Source: Subdoligranulum sp. (lineage in GTDB: Bacteria > Bacillota > Clostridia > Oscillospirales > Ruminococcaceae). Taken from it: a DNA stretch of 54,430 nucleotides. The stretch lies in the NCBI GenBank assembly GCA_004555405.1, contig SFIE01000009.1, positions 1 to 54,430 on the forward strand. Reading direction: 5' to 3'. Position numbers and translations under genes: made by a program. The notes beneath the pieces were generated by a model that ran no database searches, was not told the origin of the DNA, and saw only the letters and a program-made list of their open reading frames with translations. Shown piece after piece: positions 1 to 8,088 of this stretch (position 1 is its first letter; the number at the start of each line of letters is the position of its first letter).

Positions 1-80
1 AGTTCCAGTTTGAAGTGTTCCATGGAGCGGAACTCCTGCAAATACAGCAGCTCACTTTTGAGCAGCCCGAAGAAATTTTG
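1..80 (-). pseudogene. IS3-family transposase remnant (partial)
   Basis: Reading the minus strand from 80 to 1 gives an open stretch beginning QNFFGLLKSELLYLQEF, which matches the C-terminal part of the DDE integrase core of IS3-family OrfB proteins; the E in 'LLKSE' would be the third catalytic acidic residue. An in-frame TAA lies immediately 5' of this stretch, so the upstream part is missing. The fragment runs off the left edge of the window, so the far end cannot be judged. The identification rests on about 26 residues only. Confidence 0.6.
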
Positions 81-543
81 TATTTAACCATGATACGAAT
101 GATTCACATTCAAATTTATTGTCTGAACTAAATAAGCATGTGGATGCTCCTGCCCTTGTTTCAATTTCCACAATATCGAATGATGCATATGCTCCTTAGA
201 AGTAGTAACTTCATCTTTTGAAGTTCACTTCTACATCTGGATAAGTATGTTTGGACAAATAGGCACCAAAAGTAGGACTGATGTATTCAATTTTGGCAAC
301 GAGTATGAACGGAAATCAATGATTAGGCACAGCAAATTGGACGCTCTAACGTTTTTTCATTCCTTCAAAATTGATATTTCAATTTCATCTCCATGCACAA
401 AATCCAGATGGTCAAGTTAGCTACTATGACCAAACAAATTAAAAAACACTATTACAGGCGTTTTTTGCCGAAATATTCAAGTATTCTGTATATTATCCAA
501 AGATTTAACCAGACACAATTATCTTAAAAGGGACTTCCCTCAC
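81..543. other. AT-rich edge region with decayed coding fragments
   Basis: No intact gene is visible. Base composition is clearly more AT-rich than the rest of the window. On the minus strand, short protein-like runs such as DHLDFVHGDEIEISILKE (around 340-400) and SPTFGAYLSKHTYPDVEV (around 225-280) are interrupted by stops and frame changes, as in a decayed gene. I cannot identify the ancestor. Next to the IS3 remnant, this looks like degraded acquired DNA. Confidence 0.4.
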
Positions 544-589
544 AAAAAAGCACCGCCGTGCCGAAAGCAATGCTTTCGGCACGGCGGTG
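544..589 (-). terminator. Rho-independent terminator of the PRPP synthetase gene
   Basis: A perfect 19-bp inverted repeat (551-569 with 571-589) around one unpaired base is followed on the minus strand by six T residues (complement of 544-549). It lies 18 bp past the stop of the PRPP synthetase gene. Confidence 0.9.
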
Positions 590-606
590 TTCGTGAATTT
601 CTAAAA

Positions 607-1773
607 TCAGTGGTTGTCGGGCTTGATGCCGTTTTCGGCCAGCAGCTCAGCGATCTTATCGTGGGGATCGCAGATGCTGGTCACGCTCATATCATGGTTC
701 AGAGCGGCAATAAAGTAAGCAATGTACTTGGAAACGTCCACATCATAGTACCACTCACGGCTCAGCAGGTCATGGCTGCGGTAAGTCAGGTTGGTGCCCA
801 GCACAGCGCTGATGGTGCCGTCCGCATAGGCCTTGTCAAAGGCATCCAGACCGGCGGTGAACAGGGGGAAGGTGGCGTTGGCGATCACCTTGGCAGCGCC
901 GCGCTTCTTCATTTCCACAGCAATGTCGATCATGCTTTCGCCGCTGGCAATGATGTCGTCGGTGATCAGCACGGTTTTGCCTTCCACGCTCTCGCCCAGA
1001 TATTCGTGTGCCACAATGGGGTTACGGCCGTTCACCACGCGCGAGTAGTCGCGGCGCTTGTAGAACATACCCAGGTTGCAGCCCAGCACGCTGGAGAAGT
1101 ACATATTGCGGTTCATAGCGCCTTCGTCGGGGCTCACGCACATAAAATGCTCGCGGTCCAGTGCAACGCCGGGCACATAGTGGATCAGCTTTTTCAGGGT
1201 CTGATAAGTAGGCATCACATTATCAAAGCTCATCAGAGGCACAGCGTTCTGCAGACGGGGGTCGTGTGCATCAAAGGTGATAATGTTCTGCACGCCCATG
1301 GCCTGCAGCTCCTGCAGTGCCACAGCGCAGTCCAGGCTCTCGCGCACCACACGGCGATGCTGGCGGCCGCCGTACAGGCTGGGCATGATCACGCTCACAC
1401 GATGGGCCTTGCCGGAAACAGCCTGGATCAGGCGCTTCAGGTTGGCAAAATGATCGTCGGGAGACATGTGGTTCTCGTAACCGAACAGCTTATAGGTCAT
1501 GCTGTAGTTACCGGGATCCACCACAATGTAAATATCGTCGCCGCGCACGCTGGCCGTAACCAGGCCCTTGGCATCACCGCTCTGGAAGCGGGGGCACTCG
1601 CTCTCAATGATAAAGTTGTCGTTCTCCAGGCCAACCTCACGCGCCCAGCGCACCAGATGGCCATTGATCAGCTCGGTCAGTTCCTCAGCGCCGGGGCAGG
1701 CAATCAGGCCCAGATCGGCAACCTGGCGGTCACCACGGAAAAAGTCGCGAGGTCCCATCGAATTTTCAGACAT
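607..1773 (-). CDS. prs: Ribose-phosphate pyrophosphokinase (PRPP synthetase), enlarged variant
   Basis: Predicted cytoplasmic enzyme transferring pyrophosphate from ATP to ribose-5-phosphate to make PRPP for nucleotide, histidine and tryptophan synthesis. The 388-residue protein is longer than the usual ~315. The type I phosphoribosyl loop is VLITDDIIASGESM (around residue 270), where classical enzymes have DDMIDTAGT. A KRR segment (KRRDYSR, near 240) matches the flexible catalytic loop, and DAHDPRLQ corresponds to the usual DLHA-QIQ segment. It is therefore a divergent class. The start is backed by AGGAG 7 nt upstream. It is monocistronic with its own terminator. The family is clear; exact kinetics or regulation cannot be inferred. 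Confidence 0.88.
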   Translation of the reverse strand: MSENSMGPRDFFRGDRQVADLGLIACPGAEELTELINGHLVRWAREVGLENDNFIIESECPRFQSGDAKGLVTASVRGDDIYIVVDPGNYSMTYKLFGYENHMSPDDHFANLKRLIQAVSGKAHRVSVIMPSLYGGRQHRRVVRESLDCAVALQELQAMGVQNIITFDAHDPRLQNAVPLMSFDNVMPTYQTLKKLIHYVPGVALDREHFMCVSPDEGAMNRNMYFSSVLGCNLGMFYKRRDYSRVVNGRNPIVAHEYLGESVEGKTVLITDDIIASGESMIDIAVEMKKRGAAKVIANATFPLFTAGLDAFDKAYADGTISAVLGTNLTYRSHDLLSREWYYDVDVSKYIAYFIAALNHDMSVTSICDPHDKIAELLAENGIKPDNH

Positions 1774-1872
1774 TATACTTCTCCTTTTGTTAAAACCATA
1801 TCATCCGGCACACCGCTAAGGGCCGGTCTGCCACCGGAATCCAGATTTCGGCGGGCATTCTCAGTTATTTTA

Positions 1873-1900
1873 ATTGTATCACAATTTACCCAAAATTAAA
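1873..1900 (-). promoter_or_regulatory. Candidate promoter of the PRPP synthetase gene
   Basis: On the minus strand TACAAT (complement of 1873-1878), preceded by TGA as an extended -10, lies 16 bp from TTTAAT (complement of 1895-1900). The -35 is weak. The predicted leader is about 90 nt. Confidence 0.4.
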
Positions 1901-2023
1901 CCGCAATATTCGTCATTTTGACATTTTTGTTGATTTGCACATTTGCCTTTGATTCCAACGGGTTTTCCTGTCTTTTTTCCACAAAATTTTCTCTTTCTCC
2001 CTGCATTCCGCGCTTTGCAGGTG

Positions 2024-2032
2024 TGTTATAAT
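2024..2032 (+). promoter_or_regulatory. Extended -10 promoter element of the YcxB-like gene
   Basis: TGT followed by the consensus TATAAT (2027-2032) lies 42 bp before the ATG at 2075. No good -35 is visible, as is common when an extended -10 is present. Confidence 0.5.
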
Positions 2033-2074
2033 GAGTTCAGGTATTCATTTTCCCCAATGATTTCGAGGTGTTTT

Positions 2075-3469
2075 ATGAATCTGCCCCTTTCCGCCGCCAA
2101 TGCCTGCCAAAAGGAAGCTCCCCTGTTCCGTGTGCAGGCAAAAAGCGATTTTTCCACTTATAAAAACCTTTGCTGGGCTGTAACCGGCAGCCGCCTGATG
2201 CTTTCCGGCGGTTTTCTGGGGCTTCTGGCGCTCATTCTGGTGCTGGCCTCTCTCACGCCTTCCTCTGAAGGCTTTGCCTTCTGGCTGGGGGCTGCATTGC
2301 TGTTTCCGTTTTTGCTGTGGTGGTTCTATCAAAACAGTCTGCGCCGAAATTACCGCGGCACCCAGCTGGTGCACGGGCTCACCGTCACCTATTCCTTCTG
2401 GCGCGATCATTTCACGCTTCGCAGCGAAGTATCGCAGTCCTGCATCCGCTACGATTCCCTGTATAAAATTCTGGAAACCAAAACCGCTTTTTGCCTGCTC
2501 ACCGGCCCCCATCAGGGGCTTGCCGTGGAAAAATCCGACTGCCCCGATGGTCTGGCCGAGCTTTTGCGCAGCCAGCAGGCCCTGCAGCCCGCCCCCGGCC
2601 GCCTGCCCCGTGCCGCCATTGTGTCAAGCGCACTTTCGCTGAGCCTGCTGGCGCTGCATTTGGCCATTCAGTGCTTTTGCCCAGCACAATACCGTGTGCA
2701 GGGCTGGGTGAGCCTCTATTTTTCTGCGCCGGTTTTTCTTTTGCTGGCGGTTTCCATCACGCTTTGCTTTGCGGCACTGTTTACCCAGCGCCTTGCCCGC
2801 CTCCAAAGGCGGATGCTGCGCCTTCTTTTGCAGGGTGCCGCCCTTTTGGTCGGCCTTCTTTGTGTGCTGTGCTGCCTGCTGCTGGCCCTGTTTTCCCTTG
2901 ACACGGATCGCGAGGCAAAAAACCCCGACGGCACCGTTACCGTGATCACCTCTGTTTGGCTGGATGAGCCCATCTCGGCCGTTTACACGCCCTATGGGCC
3001 TTTTTATCTGCGCCCTGTGGGAAATACCTTCCACGCCTCCCCGCAGCCGTTTTCGCCCGAGCCGCAGCCTACGCCCACCCCCGAGCCGAGCAGCTCACCG
3101 GCGGAATCCGCCGCCCTCTTCCCCGAGGAAAGCGGCTACCGCACCATTTACAGCATTTTCCTTGCCGACACCTGCCCGCTGTTTGAAGAAACCTGCCATG
3201 CCAAGGGAAATTCCTATGTTGTGCTGAAGGATACCGACACCTTTACAGAAATTCTGGAATACGACCGTGACTCTCAAAATGGCCGGTGCGGGCTGTATGT
3301 GTACTACCGCTGCCCCAAGGCTGCAGATGGCTCATGGAGTGTGCAGGATGATCAGCAGATCTTAAACATTTACGCCTATGAATACGCCACCGGTGCCGTT
3401 GCCGTAAGCGGAAAAACCAGTTGGGGCTCCGCAGCCGCGCAGGCCTATCTTGATCTGACCGGCGATTGA
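2075..3469 (+). CDS. YcxB-like multi-pass membrane protein
   Basis: 464 residues starting at the ATG preceded by GAGGTG; an in-frame upstream ATG at 1943 exists but has no ribosome binding site and lies upstream of the -10 element. Two hydrophobic helices (about residues 35-80) are followed by a soluble segment containing RYDSLYKILETKTAFCLLTG, which resembles the YcxB C-terminal domain in which a short beta-rich module follows paired helices. Three further helices come next (about 180-290), then a Pro/Ser/Glu-rich linker (PEPQPTPTPEPSSSP) and a roughly 110-residue C-terminal domain predicted outside the membrane. Function is unknown. It is transcribed alone, convergent with rplQ. Confidence 0.7.
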   Translation: MNLPLSAANACQKEAPLFRVQAKSDFSTYKNLCWAVTGSRLMLSGGFLGLLALILVLASLTPSSEGFAFWLGAALLFPFLLWWFYQNSLRRNYRGTQLVHGLTVTYSFWRDHFTLRSEVSQSCIRYDSLYKILETKTAFCLLTGPHQGLAVEKSDCPDGLAELLRSQQALQPAPGRLPRAAIVSSALSLSLLALHLAIQCFCPAQYRVQGWVSLYFSAPVFLLLAVSITLCFAALFTQRLARLQRRMLRLLLQGAALLVGLLCVLCCLLLALFSLDTDREAKNPDGTVTVITSVWLDEPISAVYTPYGPFYLRPVGNTFHASPQPFSPEPQPTPTPEPSSSPAESAALFPEESGYRTIYSIFLADTCPLFEETCHAKGNSYVVLKDTDTFTEILEYDRDSQNGRCGLYVYYRCPKAADGSWSVQDDQQILNIYAYEYATGAVAVSGKTSWGSAAAQAYLDLTGD

Positions 3470-3616
3470 AGCCCGCCGCCTGAAATATCCGGCGGAACAA
3501 GCACCGCCTTATGAAGCCGCATTTTGCAAAAACAGCCGGGCTGTGCAAAAGGCATTGCGGAAATTTTCTGCCGCAAGCCCTGCGCTCCTGCAGGGCCTGC
3601 CCGCAGGCACAAAAAA

Positions 3617-3665
3617 AGCGCCCTTCCCTTATACGGCCAAAGCCGAAGGGGAGGACGCTTTTTTT
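3617..3665. terminator. Bidirectional terminator between the YcxB-like gene and rplQ
   Basis: A stem pairs 3618-3630 with 3646-3658 (one mismatch, one G-T) and continues into an inner CGGC/GCCG stem. It is flanked by seven A on the left and seven T on the right, so it can stop transcription from both convergent genes. Confidence 0.85.
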
Positions 3666-3677
3666 CCGTCCCTTATG

Positions 3678-3705
3678 GCGTGAGCCGGAAAATTCCGGCT
3701 CACGC
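3678..3705. repeat. Perfect 13-bp inverted repeat downstream of rplQ
   Basis: Arms 3678-3690 and 3693-3705 are fully complementary around AA. It lies 50 bp past the rplQ stop and upstream (in rplQ direction) of the T-flanked terminator. It may be a second 3' hairpin protecting the super-operon transcript end. Confidence 0.6.
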
Positions 3706-3755
3706 ACAGGGCGGAGTACAGCGATTTATGCTAAACCGCCAGATTCACACAAGAA

Positions 3756-4097
3756 TCAAACCAGCTCGATGATAGCCATCTCAGCTGCGTCGCCACGACG
3801 CATGCCGGTTTTGATAATGCGGGTATAACCACCGTTACGGTCTGCATACTTGGGGCCGATCTCATCGATGACCTTCTTAGCAACAGTTTCCTTGGTGATG
3901 TAGGAGAAAACCTGGCGCTTAGAATGCAGGTCTTCCTTCTTACCCAGAGTCACCATCTTCTCGGCCATGGAACGAACTTCCTTGGCGCGGGTAACGGTGG
4001 TCTCAATCTTGCCGTTCTCGAACAGGTAGGTCACCATTGCGCGCAGCATAGCTTTGCGGCTGTCGGTGGCTCTACCCAGCTTTCTGGTACCGGGCAT
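3756..4097 (-). CDS. rplQ: 50S ribosomal protein L17
   Basis: Large-subunit protein near the peptide exit tunnel. The 113-residue length is normal. The N-terminus MPGTRKLGRATDSRKAM and the C-terminal signature YTRIIKTGMRRGDAAEMA are characteristic. It is the last gene of the ribosomal super-operon, 16 bp after rpoA, and ends before the inverted repeat at 3678 and the bidirectional terminator. Start preceded by AGGAG. Confidence 0.98.
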   Translation of the reverse strand: MPGTRKLGRATDSRKAMLRAMVTYLFENGKIETTVTRAKEVRSMAEKMVTLGKKEDLHSKRQVFSYITKETVAKKVIDEIGPKYADRNGGYTRIIKTGMRRGDAAEMAIIELV

Positions 4098-4113
4098 CCC
4101 GTTTCACTCCTTT

Positions 4114-5070
4114 TTAGTTATCTTCATCTTTGGTCAGCGTAAAGCCCAGGCTATCAAGTTTTGCCATGACTTCTTCCAGGCTCTTACGGCCGAGGTTGCG
4201 AACCTTCATCATCTCATCCTCGGACTTGTTCACCAGATCCTCAACGGTATTGATGCCGGCGCGCTTCAGGCAGTTGAAAGAACGCACGCTCAGATCCAGC
4301 TCTTCAATGGTCATTGCAAGAGCAGAATCGCGGTTGTTGTCTTCCTTTTCCACCATGATGTCGGTGCTGGCAACTTCCTCGCTCAGGTTGACAAACAGGT
4401 TCAGGTGCTCAGTGAGCACGCGGGCAGCCAAACTCACAGCCTCCTGTGCGTTAATGGTGCCGTCAGTCCAAATTTCGATGGTCAGCTTATCGTAGTCAGT
4501 GATCTGGCCCACGCGGGTATTCTCGCAGGCATAATTCACCTTGAGGACAGGGGTGTAGATACTGTCAACAGGCAGGGTGGTCACATCGTTTTCGTCCAAA
4601 GCCAGCTTGTTGCGCTCTGCGGGCACATAACCGCGGCCTTTGTCGAAAGTGATCTCCATCACCAGCTTGCCGCCCTCGCCCAAAGTAGCAATGTGCCACT
4701 CGGGGTTCAGAATCTCAATATCCTCGCTCTGCTTGATGGAGCCGGCAGTGACTTCGCACACGCCTTCGGCTTCCACACGCACAGTCTTGGGGCCATCGCC
4801 ATGGATCTTGGCAATGATGCCCTTCAGATTCAGCACGATCTCGGTCACGTCTTCTTTCACGCCCTCGATCGTAGAGAATTCATGCACTACACCGTCGATC
4901 TTAACACTGGTAACGGCCACGCCGGGCAGCGAAGAAAGCAGCACACGACGCAGACTGTTGCCCAGAGTCGTTCCGAAGCCTCGCTCCAGCGGCTCCACTA
5001 CGAACTTGCCGTAGCGGCCATTGGGGGAAAAGCTGACCGTTTCGATCTTGGGGCGTTCGATCTCCATCAT
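4114..5070 (-). CDS. rpoA: DNA-directed RNA polymerase subunit alpha
   Basis: Dimerises to nucleate RNA polymerase assembly and contacts UP elements and activators. The N-terminal domain (about 1-230) has the conserved PLERGFGTTLGNSLRRVLLS segment; the C-terminal domain (about 250-310) has helix-hairpin-helix sequence VRNLGRKSLEEVMAKL. The 318-residue length is typical. Two adjacent ATG codons (MMEI) follow GGAGGG, so the start could be 5070 or 5067. A strong GC hairpin lies between rpsD and rpoA, which could tune alpha levels relative to S4. Confidence 0.98.
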   Translation of the reverse strand: MMEIERPKIETVSFSPNGRYGKFVVEPLERGFGTTLGNSLRRVLLSSLPGVAVTSVKIDGVVHEFSTIEGVKEDVTEIVLNLKGIIAKIHGDGPKTVRVEAEGVCEVTAGSIKQSEDIEILNPEWHIATLGEGGKLVMEITFDKGRGYVPAERNKLALDENDVTTLPVDSIYTPVLKVNYACENTRVGQITDYDKLTIEIWTDGTINAQEAVSLAARVLTEHLNLFVNLSEEVASTDIMVEKEDNNRDSALAMTIEELDLSVRSFNCLKRAGINTVEDLVNKSEDEMMKVRNLGRKSLEEVMAKLDSLGFTLTKDEDN

Positions 5071-5089
5071 ATATAACCCTCCTTGTTCT

Positions 5090-5112
5090 GCCGGCCCCCG
5101 GCAGGGGCCGGC
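5090..5112 (-). other. GC-rich intercistronic hairpin between rpsD and rpoA
   Basis: Arms 5090-5098 and 5104-5112 pair perfectly (GCCGGCCCC with GGGGCCGGC) around 5 nt, 20 nt upstream of rpoA. There is no T run after it, so it may be a translational or RNA-stability element rather than a terminator. Confidence 0.55.
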
Positions 5113-5147
5113 CTACTCTTTGTAAAAATTTCGGACAAGGCGAGAGA

Positions 5148-5753
5148 TTACTTGGAGTACAACTCGACGATCAGGTGCTCCTCAACCTCGAAATCGATGT
5201 CGCTGCGCTCGGGCAGACGGATCACTTTACCCTTCAGGGCGTCCTTGTCGCGCTCCAGCCAGGCGGGAGTTACGACCAGGGGTGCATCGGGGCCAACCAG
5301 CTTGCTGAACTTAGCGCTGCTGCGGCTGCTCTCACGAACTTCGATCACATCGCCAGCCTTGATCAGGTAGCTGGGAATGTTGACCTTCTTGCCGTTCACA
5401 GTAAAGTGGCAGTGGGAAACCAGCTGACGGGCGTCACGACGGGTGGAAGCAAAGCCCAGACGGAACACAACGCTGTCCAGACGGCGCTCCAGCAGGCGGA
5501 GCAGGTTTTCACCGGTAATGCCCTGCTGACGGGATGCGATATCAAAATAAGTTGCGAACTGCTTTTCCAGAATGCCGTAGATAAACTTCAGCTTCTGCTT
5601 TTCCTGCAGCTGGGTAGCATATTCAGACTTCTTCTTGCGGAAGTTGTTGCCACCGGGGTTACGATTGGTAGTTTTCTTAGCGTAGCCCATGACTGCAGGA
5701 GAAATGCCCAGAGCCTTGCAACGCTTTGCGATAGGCTGCGTATTTTTAGCCAT
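5148..5753 (-). CDS. rpsD: 30S ribosomal protein S4 (zinc-free type)
   Basis: Primary 16S rRNA binding protein that nucleates 30S assembly. 201 residues. The S4 RNA-binding domain spans about 94-160 (RRLDSVVFRLGFASTRRDAR). The N-terminal region has RCKALGISPAVMGYAKK and lacks the four-cysteine zinc cluster found in some S4 proteins, so this is the C-minus form. It sits 20 bp after rpsK. In many bacteria S4 autoregulates the alpha operon; no such site could be proved here. Confidence 0.97.
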   Translation of the reverse strand: MAKNTQPIAKRCKALGISPAVMGYAKKTTNRNPGGNNFRKKKSEYATQLQEKQKLKFIYGILEKQFATYFDIASRQQGITGENLLRLLERRLDSVVFRLGFASTRRDARQLVSHCHFTVNGKKVNIPSYLIKAGDVIEVRESSRSSAKFSKLVGPDAPLVVTPAWLERDKDALKGKVIRLPERSDIDFEVEEHLIVELYSK

Positions 5754-5773
5754 AGTTCAAATTCCTCCTTCAA

Positions 5774-6178
5774 TCAAACACGACGACGCTTCGGGGGGCG
5801 GCAACCATTGTGAGGGATGGGGGTAACATCCTTGATCATGGTTACTTCCAGACCGGTAGCCTGCAGTGCACGGATAGCGGACTCACGGCCCGAACCGGGG
5901 CCCTTCACGTAAACCTCAACGGTCTTCATGCCATGCTCCATTGCAGCCTTGGCAGCCACTTCTGCGGCGCTCTGTGCTGCAAAGGGAGTGCTCTTGCGGG
6001 AACCACGGAAGTTCAGGCCGCCCGAGCTTGCCCAAGAAACAGCATTGCCCTGAGTATCGGTGATAGTAACAATGGTGTTATTGAAGGTGCTCTGAATATG
6101 GGCCTGGCCGGCAACAATATTCTTGCGCTCTTTACGCTTGGTACGGCCCTTGGCTGCACCATTAGTTTTCGTAGCCAT
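5774..6178 (-). CDS. rpsK: 30S ribosomal protein S11
   Basis: Platform protein near the mRNA exit channel. 134 residues with family features HIQSTFNNTIVTITD, GSRKSTPFAAQ, VKGPGSGRESAIRAL and the C-terminal TPIPHNGCRPPKRRRV. Lies 18 bp after rpsM in the alpha-operon order rpsM-rpsK-rpsD-rpoA-rplQ. Confidence 0.98.
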   Translation of the reverse strand: MATKTNGAAKGRTKRKERKNIVAGQAHIQSTFNNTIVTITDTQGNAVSWASSGGLNFRGSRKSTPFAAQSAAEVAAKAAMEHGMKTVEVYVKGPGSGRESAIRALQATGLEVTMIKDVTPIPHNGCRPPKRRRV

Positions 6179-6196
6179 TCTTTATTCCTCCTTCAA

Positions 6197-6568
6197 TTAC
6201 TTTTTCTTGTTGGCAACAGTGCGCTTGGGACCCTTGCAGGTACGTGCATTGGTCTTGGTGCGCTGGCCACGGCAGGGCAGGTTCTTGCGATGACGAGTGC
6301 CACGGTAGCACTGGATCTCAACCAAACGCTTGATATCCAGAGCAACATTGCGGCGCAGGTCGCCCTCCACCAGAATGTTGTGTGCATCAATGTAGTCGCG
6401 GATCTTAGCCTCATCGTCTGCAGTCAGATCCTTAACGCGGGTATCAGGGTTGATACCAGTACCGGCGAGAATCTCGTCGGCAGTGCTCTGGCCAATGCCG
6501 TAAACATAGGTCAGACCAACCTGCACGCGCTTTTCGCGGGGCAGGTCAACACCAGCAATACGTGCCAT
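6197..6568 (-). CDS. rpsM: 30S ribosomal protein S13
   Basis: Head protein that forms intersubunit bridges with the 50S subunit and contacts P-site tRNA. The start MARIAGVDLPREKRV at 6568 is preceded by AGGAGG; the longer frame from 6646 is not supported. 123 residues, with helix-turn segment YGIG and the basic C-terminal tail GQRTKTNARTCKGPKRT. It follows rpmJ by 89 bp. Confidence 0.97.
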   Translation of the reverse strand: MARIAGVDLPREKRVQVGLTYVYGIGQSTADEILAGTGINPDTRVKDLTADDEAKIRDYIDAHNILVEGDLRRNVALDIKRLVEIQCYRGTRHRKNLPCRGQRTKTNARTCKGPKRTVANKKK

Positions 6569-6657
6569 AGTGTTTGTACCTCCTAGTACATCATCCCATG
6601 TCAAGTGTCGGAGCCTGCGCCGGGAATCTACGCACTTGGCTCCCAAGTCCAGGAAAA

Positions 6658-6771
6658 TTAGCCCTGGCGCTGCTTATGCTTGGGGTTTACGCAAATGACC
6701 ATCACGCGGCCTTTCCGCTTGATGACCTTGCACTTTTCGCAGATGGGTTTCACGGAAGGTTTTACCTTCAT
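6658..6771 (-). CDS. rpmJ: 50S ribosomal protein L36 (zinc-binding type)
   Basis: A 37-codon gene between infA and rpsM: MKVKPSVKPICEKCKVIKRK, then GRVMVICVNPKHKQRQG. It is the classical L36 with a C-x2-C...C...H zinc-ribbon, so this is the zinc-dependent C-plus form. AGGAGG precedes the ATG at 6771. L36 binds 23S rRNA near the GTPase-associated region. Confidence 0.97.
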   Translation of the reverse strand: MKVKPSVKPICEKCKVIKRKGRVMVICVNPKHKQRQG

Positions 6772-6811
6772 AATGATTAACCTCCTTTGTGGTGGTGCTG
6801 CGGCGCACGAA

Positions 6812-7048
6812 TTACTTCGAACGCCAGGTAATGCGCGCCTTCGTCAAATCGTAAGGCGACATTTCCATCGTAACTTTGTCTCCGGGCAGAATGCGGATAA
6901 AGTTTGTCCGCAGCTTGCCGGAGATGTGTGCGAGCACGGTATGGCCGTTGGGCTTGCCTTCGCCATTCAACAGTTCAACCTGAAAAATTGCGTTGGGCAT
7001 CGCTTCCCGCACAACACCTTCTACTTCGATGACATCTTCTTTAGACAA
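6812..7048 (-). CDS. infA: Translation initiation factor IF-1
   Basis: OB-fold factor that occupies the 30S A site during initiation. The best start is TTG at 7048, giving (M)SKEDVIEVEGVVREAMPNAI; AAGGAGG lies 8 nt upstream, whereas the longer frame from 7075 would overlap that site. 78 residues, slightly more than the usual 72 because of a short insertion (GEGKPNG). Key features NFIRILPGDKVTMEMSPYDL are intact. The TTG start may hold expression below that of the ribosomal proteins. Confidence 0.95.
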   Translation of the reverse strand: MSKEDVIEVEGVVREAMPNAIFQVELLNGEGKPNGHTVLAHISGKLRTNFIRILPGDKVTMEMSPYDLTKARITWRSK

Positions 7049-7071
7049 GTTCCTTGCCTCCTTAAGGTGCG

Positions 7072-7323
7072 TCAAATGGGGCTTTGGGCATCATAGGCCC
7101 GAATGGCTCCACGCAGCTGTTCGTCACAGGCGAGAAATTCGCCCTGTAAGACGGTGGCAGTGGGGGCCACATGCATCTTCTTTTTGCGCTTGGCGCACGA
7201 AAGTTTATGCAGGTGTCCGTCTGCCAGAAAAAGCATCTGGCCTTCCACGGCCAAAACGGCAAAAGTATGTGCCCGGTCTCGCCCTGCTCGGGATCGAACC
7301 AACTGGCCTCTTACAAGGTCCAT
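7072..7323 (-). CDS. KOW-domain RNA-binding protein (L14e/L6e-like)
   Basis: 83 residues beginning MDLVRGQLVRSRAGRDRAHTF, a KOW motif of the kind seen in small Firmicutes proteins encoded between map and infA and often annotated as ribosomal L14E/L6E/L27E-like. A basic segment follows (CAKRKKKMH). The ATG lies inside the end of map (13-nt overlap), implying translational coupling. Role unproven; location within the spc region suggests ribosome or RNA binding. Confidence 0.85.
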   Translation of the reverse strand: MDLVRGQLVRSRAGRDRAHTFAVLAVEGQMLFLADGHLHKLSCAKRKKKMHVAPTATVLQGEFLACDEQLRGAIRAYDAQSPI

Positions 7324-8084
7324 TGGCCGTTCTCCCAGCCCAGAGTCAAAACTTCGGGGCCGTTCGCTGCAATGGCGATGGTGTGCTCAAAGTGAGCAGC
7401 CAGGCCGCCGTCGCAGGTCTTGACCGTCCATCCATCGGATAAGGTTTTGACTGCGTAGTTTTTCTGGTTTACCATGGGCTCGATGGCAATGCACATTCCC
7501 GGCACCAGCCGAGGGCCGCGGCCCGCATGGCCGAAATTCGGCACTTCGGGGTCTTCATGCAGCTCCTTGCCCACACCGTGGCCCACGAACTCGCGAACCA
7601 CAGAGAAACCGTTTTCTTCCACATACGACTGCACGGCGTAGCCGATGTCGCCCACTCTTGCGCCTGCCTGTGCCGCTTTCACGCCAAGGTGAAGCGCCTC
7701 GTGGGTCACATCCATCAGCCGCTGGGCTTCCATGTCAACCTTGCCGCACGCAAAGGTGCAGGCATTGTCGCCATTAAAGCCGTCCAGCTTTGCGCCGGTG
7801 TCGATGCTTACAATATCACCCGGCCGGATCACAATGTTCTTGCTGGGCAGCCCGTGGATCACCGTGTCGTTCAGACTGATGCAGGCTGTTCCGGGGAACC
7901 CGTACAAGCCCTTAAAGTTGGGCTTGGCTCCGTGCCGAAGGATAAAGTCGTAAATAATTTTGTCAAGCTCAGCGGTTGTCATGCCGGGCTCGATATGCTC
8001 GCCGCCATACTTCAGCGCGGCTGCGCTGATCGCATTGACTTTGCGCATTTTCTGCAGTTCCACTGCATTTTTGATCTGGATCAT
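7311..8084 (-). CDS. map: Methionine aminopeptidase, type I
   Basis: Removes the initiator methionine from nascent proteins after deformylation. 257 residues. The five metal ligands of the pita-bread fold are visible: Asp in SIDTGA, Asp in NGDNACTF, His in GHGVGKELHEDP, Glu in IAIEPMVN and Glu in HFEHTIAI. It has no N-terminal zinc or SEC-C extension. It follows adk by 4 bp, so the two are probably translationally coupled. Confidence 0.97.
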   Translation of the reverse strand: MIQIKNAVELQKMRKVNAISAAALKYGGEHIEPGMTTAELDKIIYDFILRHGAKPNFKGLYGFPGTACISLNDTVIHGLPSKNIVIRPGDIVSIDTGAKLDGFNGDNACTFACGKVDMEAQRLMDVTHEALHLGVKAAQAGARVGDIGYAVQSYVEENGFSVVREFVGHGVGKELHEDPEVPNFGHAGRGPRLVPGMCIAIEPMVNQKNYAVKTLSDGWTVKTCDGGLAAHFEHTIAIAANGPEVLTLGWENGQWTL

Positions 8085-8088
8085 CGTT

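Noticed and set aside
610..1899. 429-codon open frame on the plus strand opposite the PRPP synthetase gene
   Set aside because: Low-complexity His/Ala/Val-rich antisense translation typical of high-GC3 genes; no ribosome binding site, and the minus-strand gene is unambiguous.
1943..2074. Upstream start for the YcxB-like protein
   Set aside because: It lies ahead of the TATAAT element at 2027-2032, and the ATG at 2075 has a ribosome binding site.
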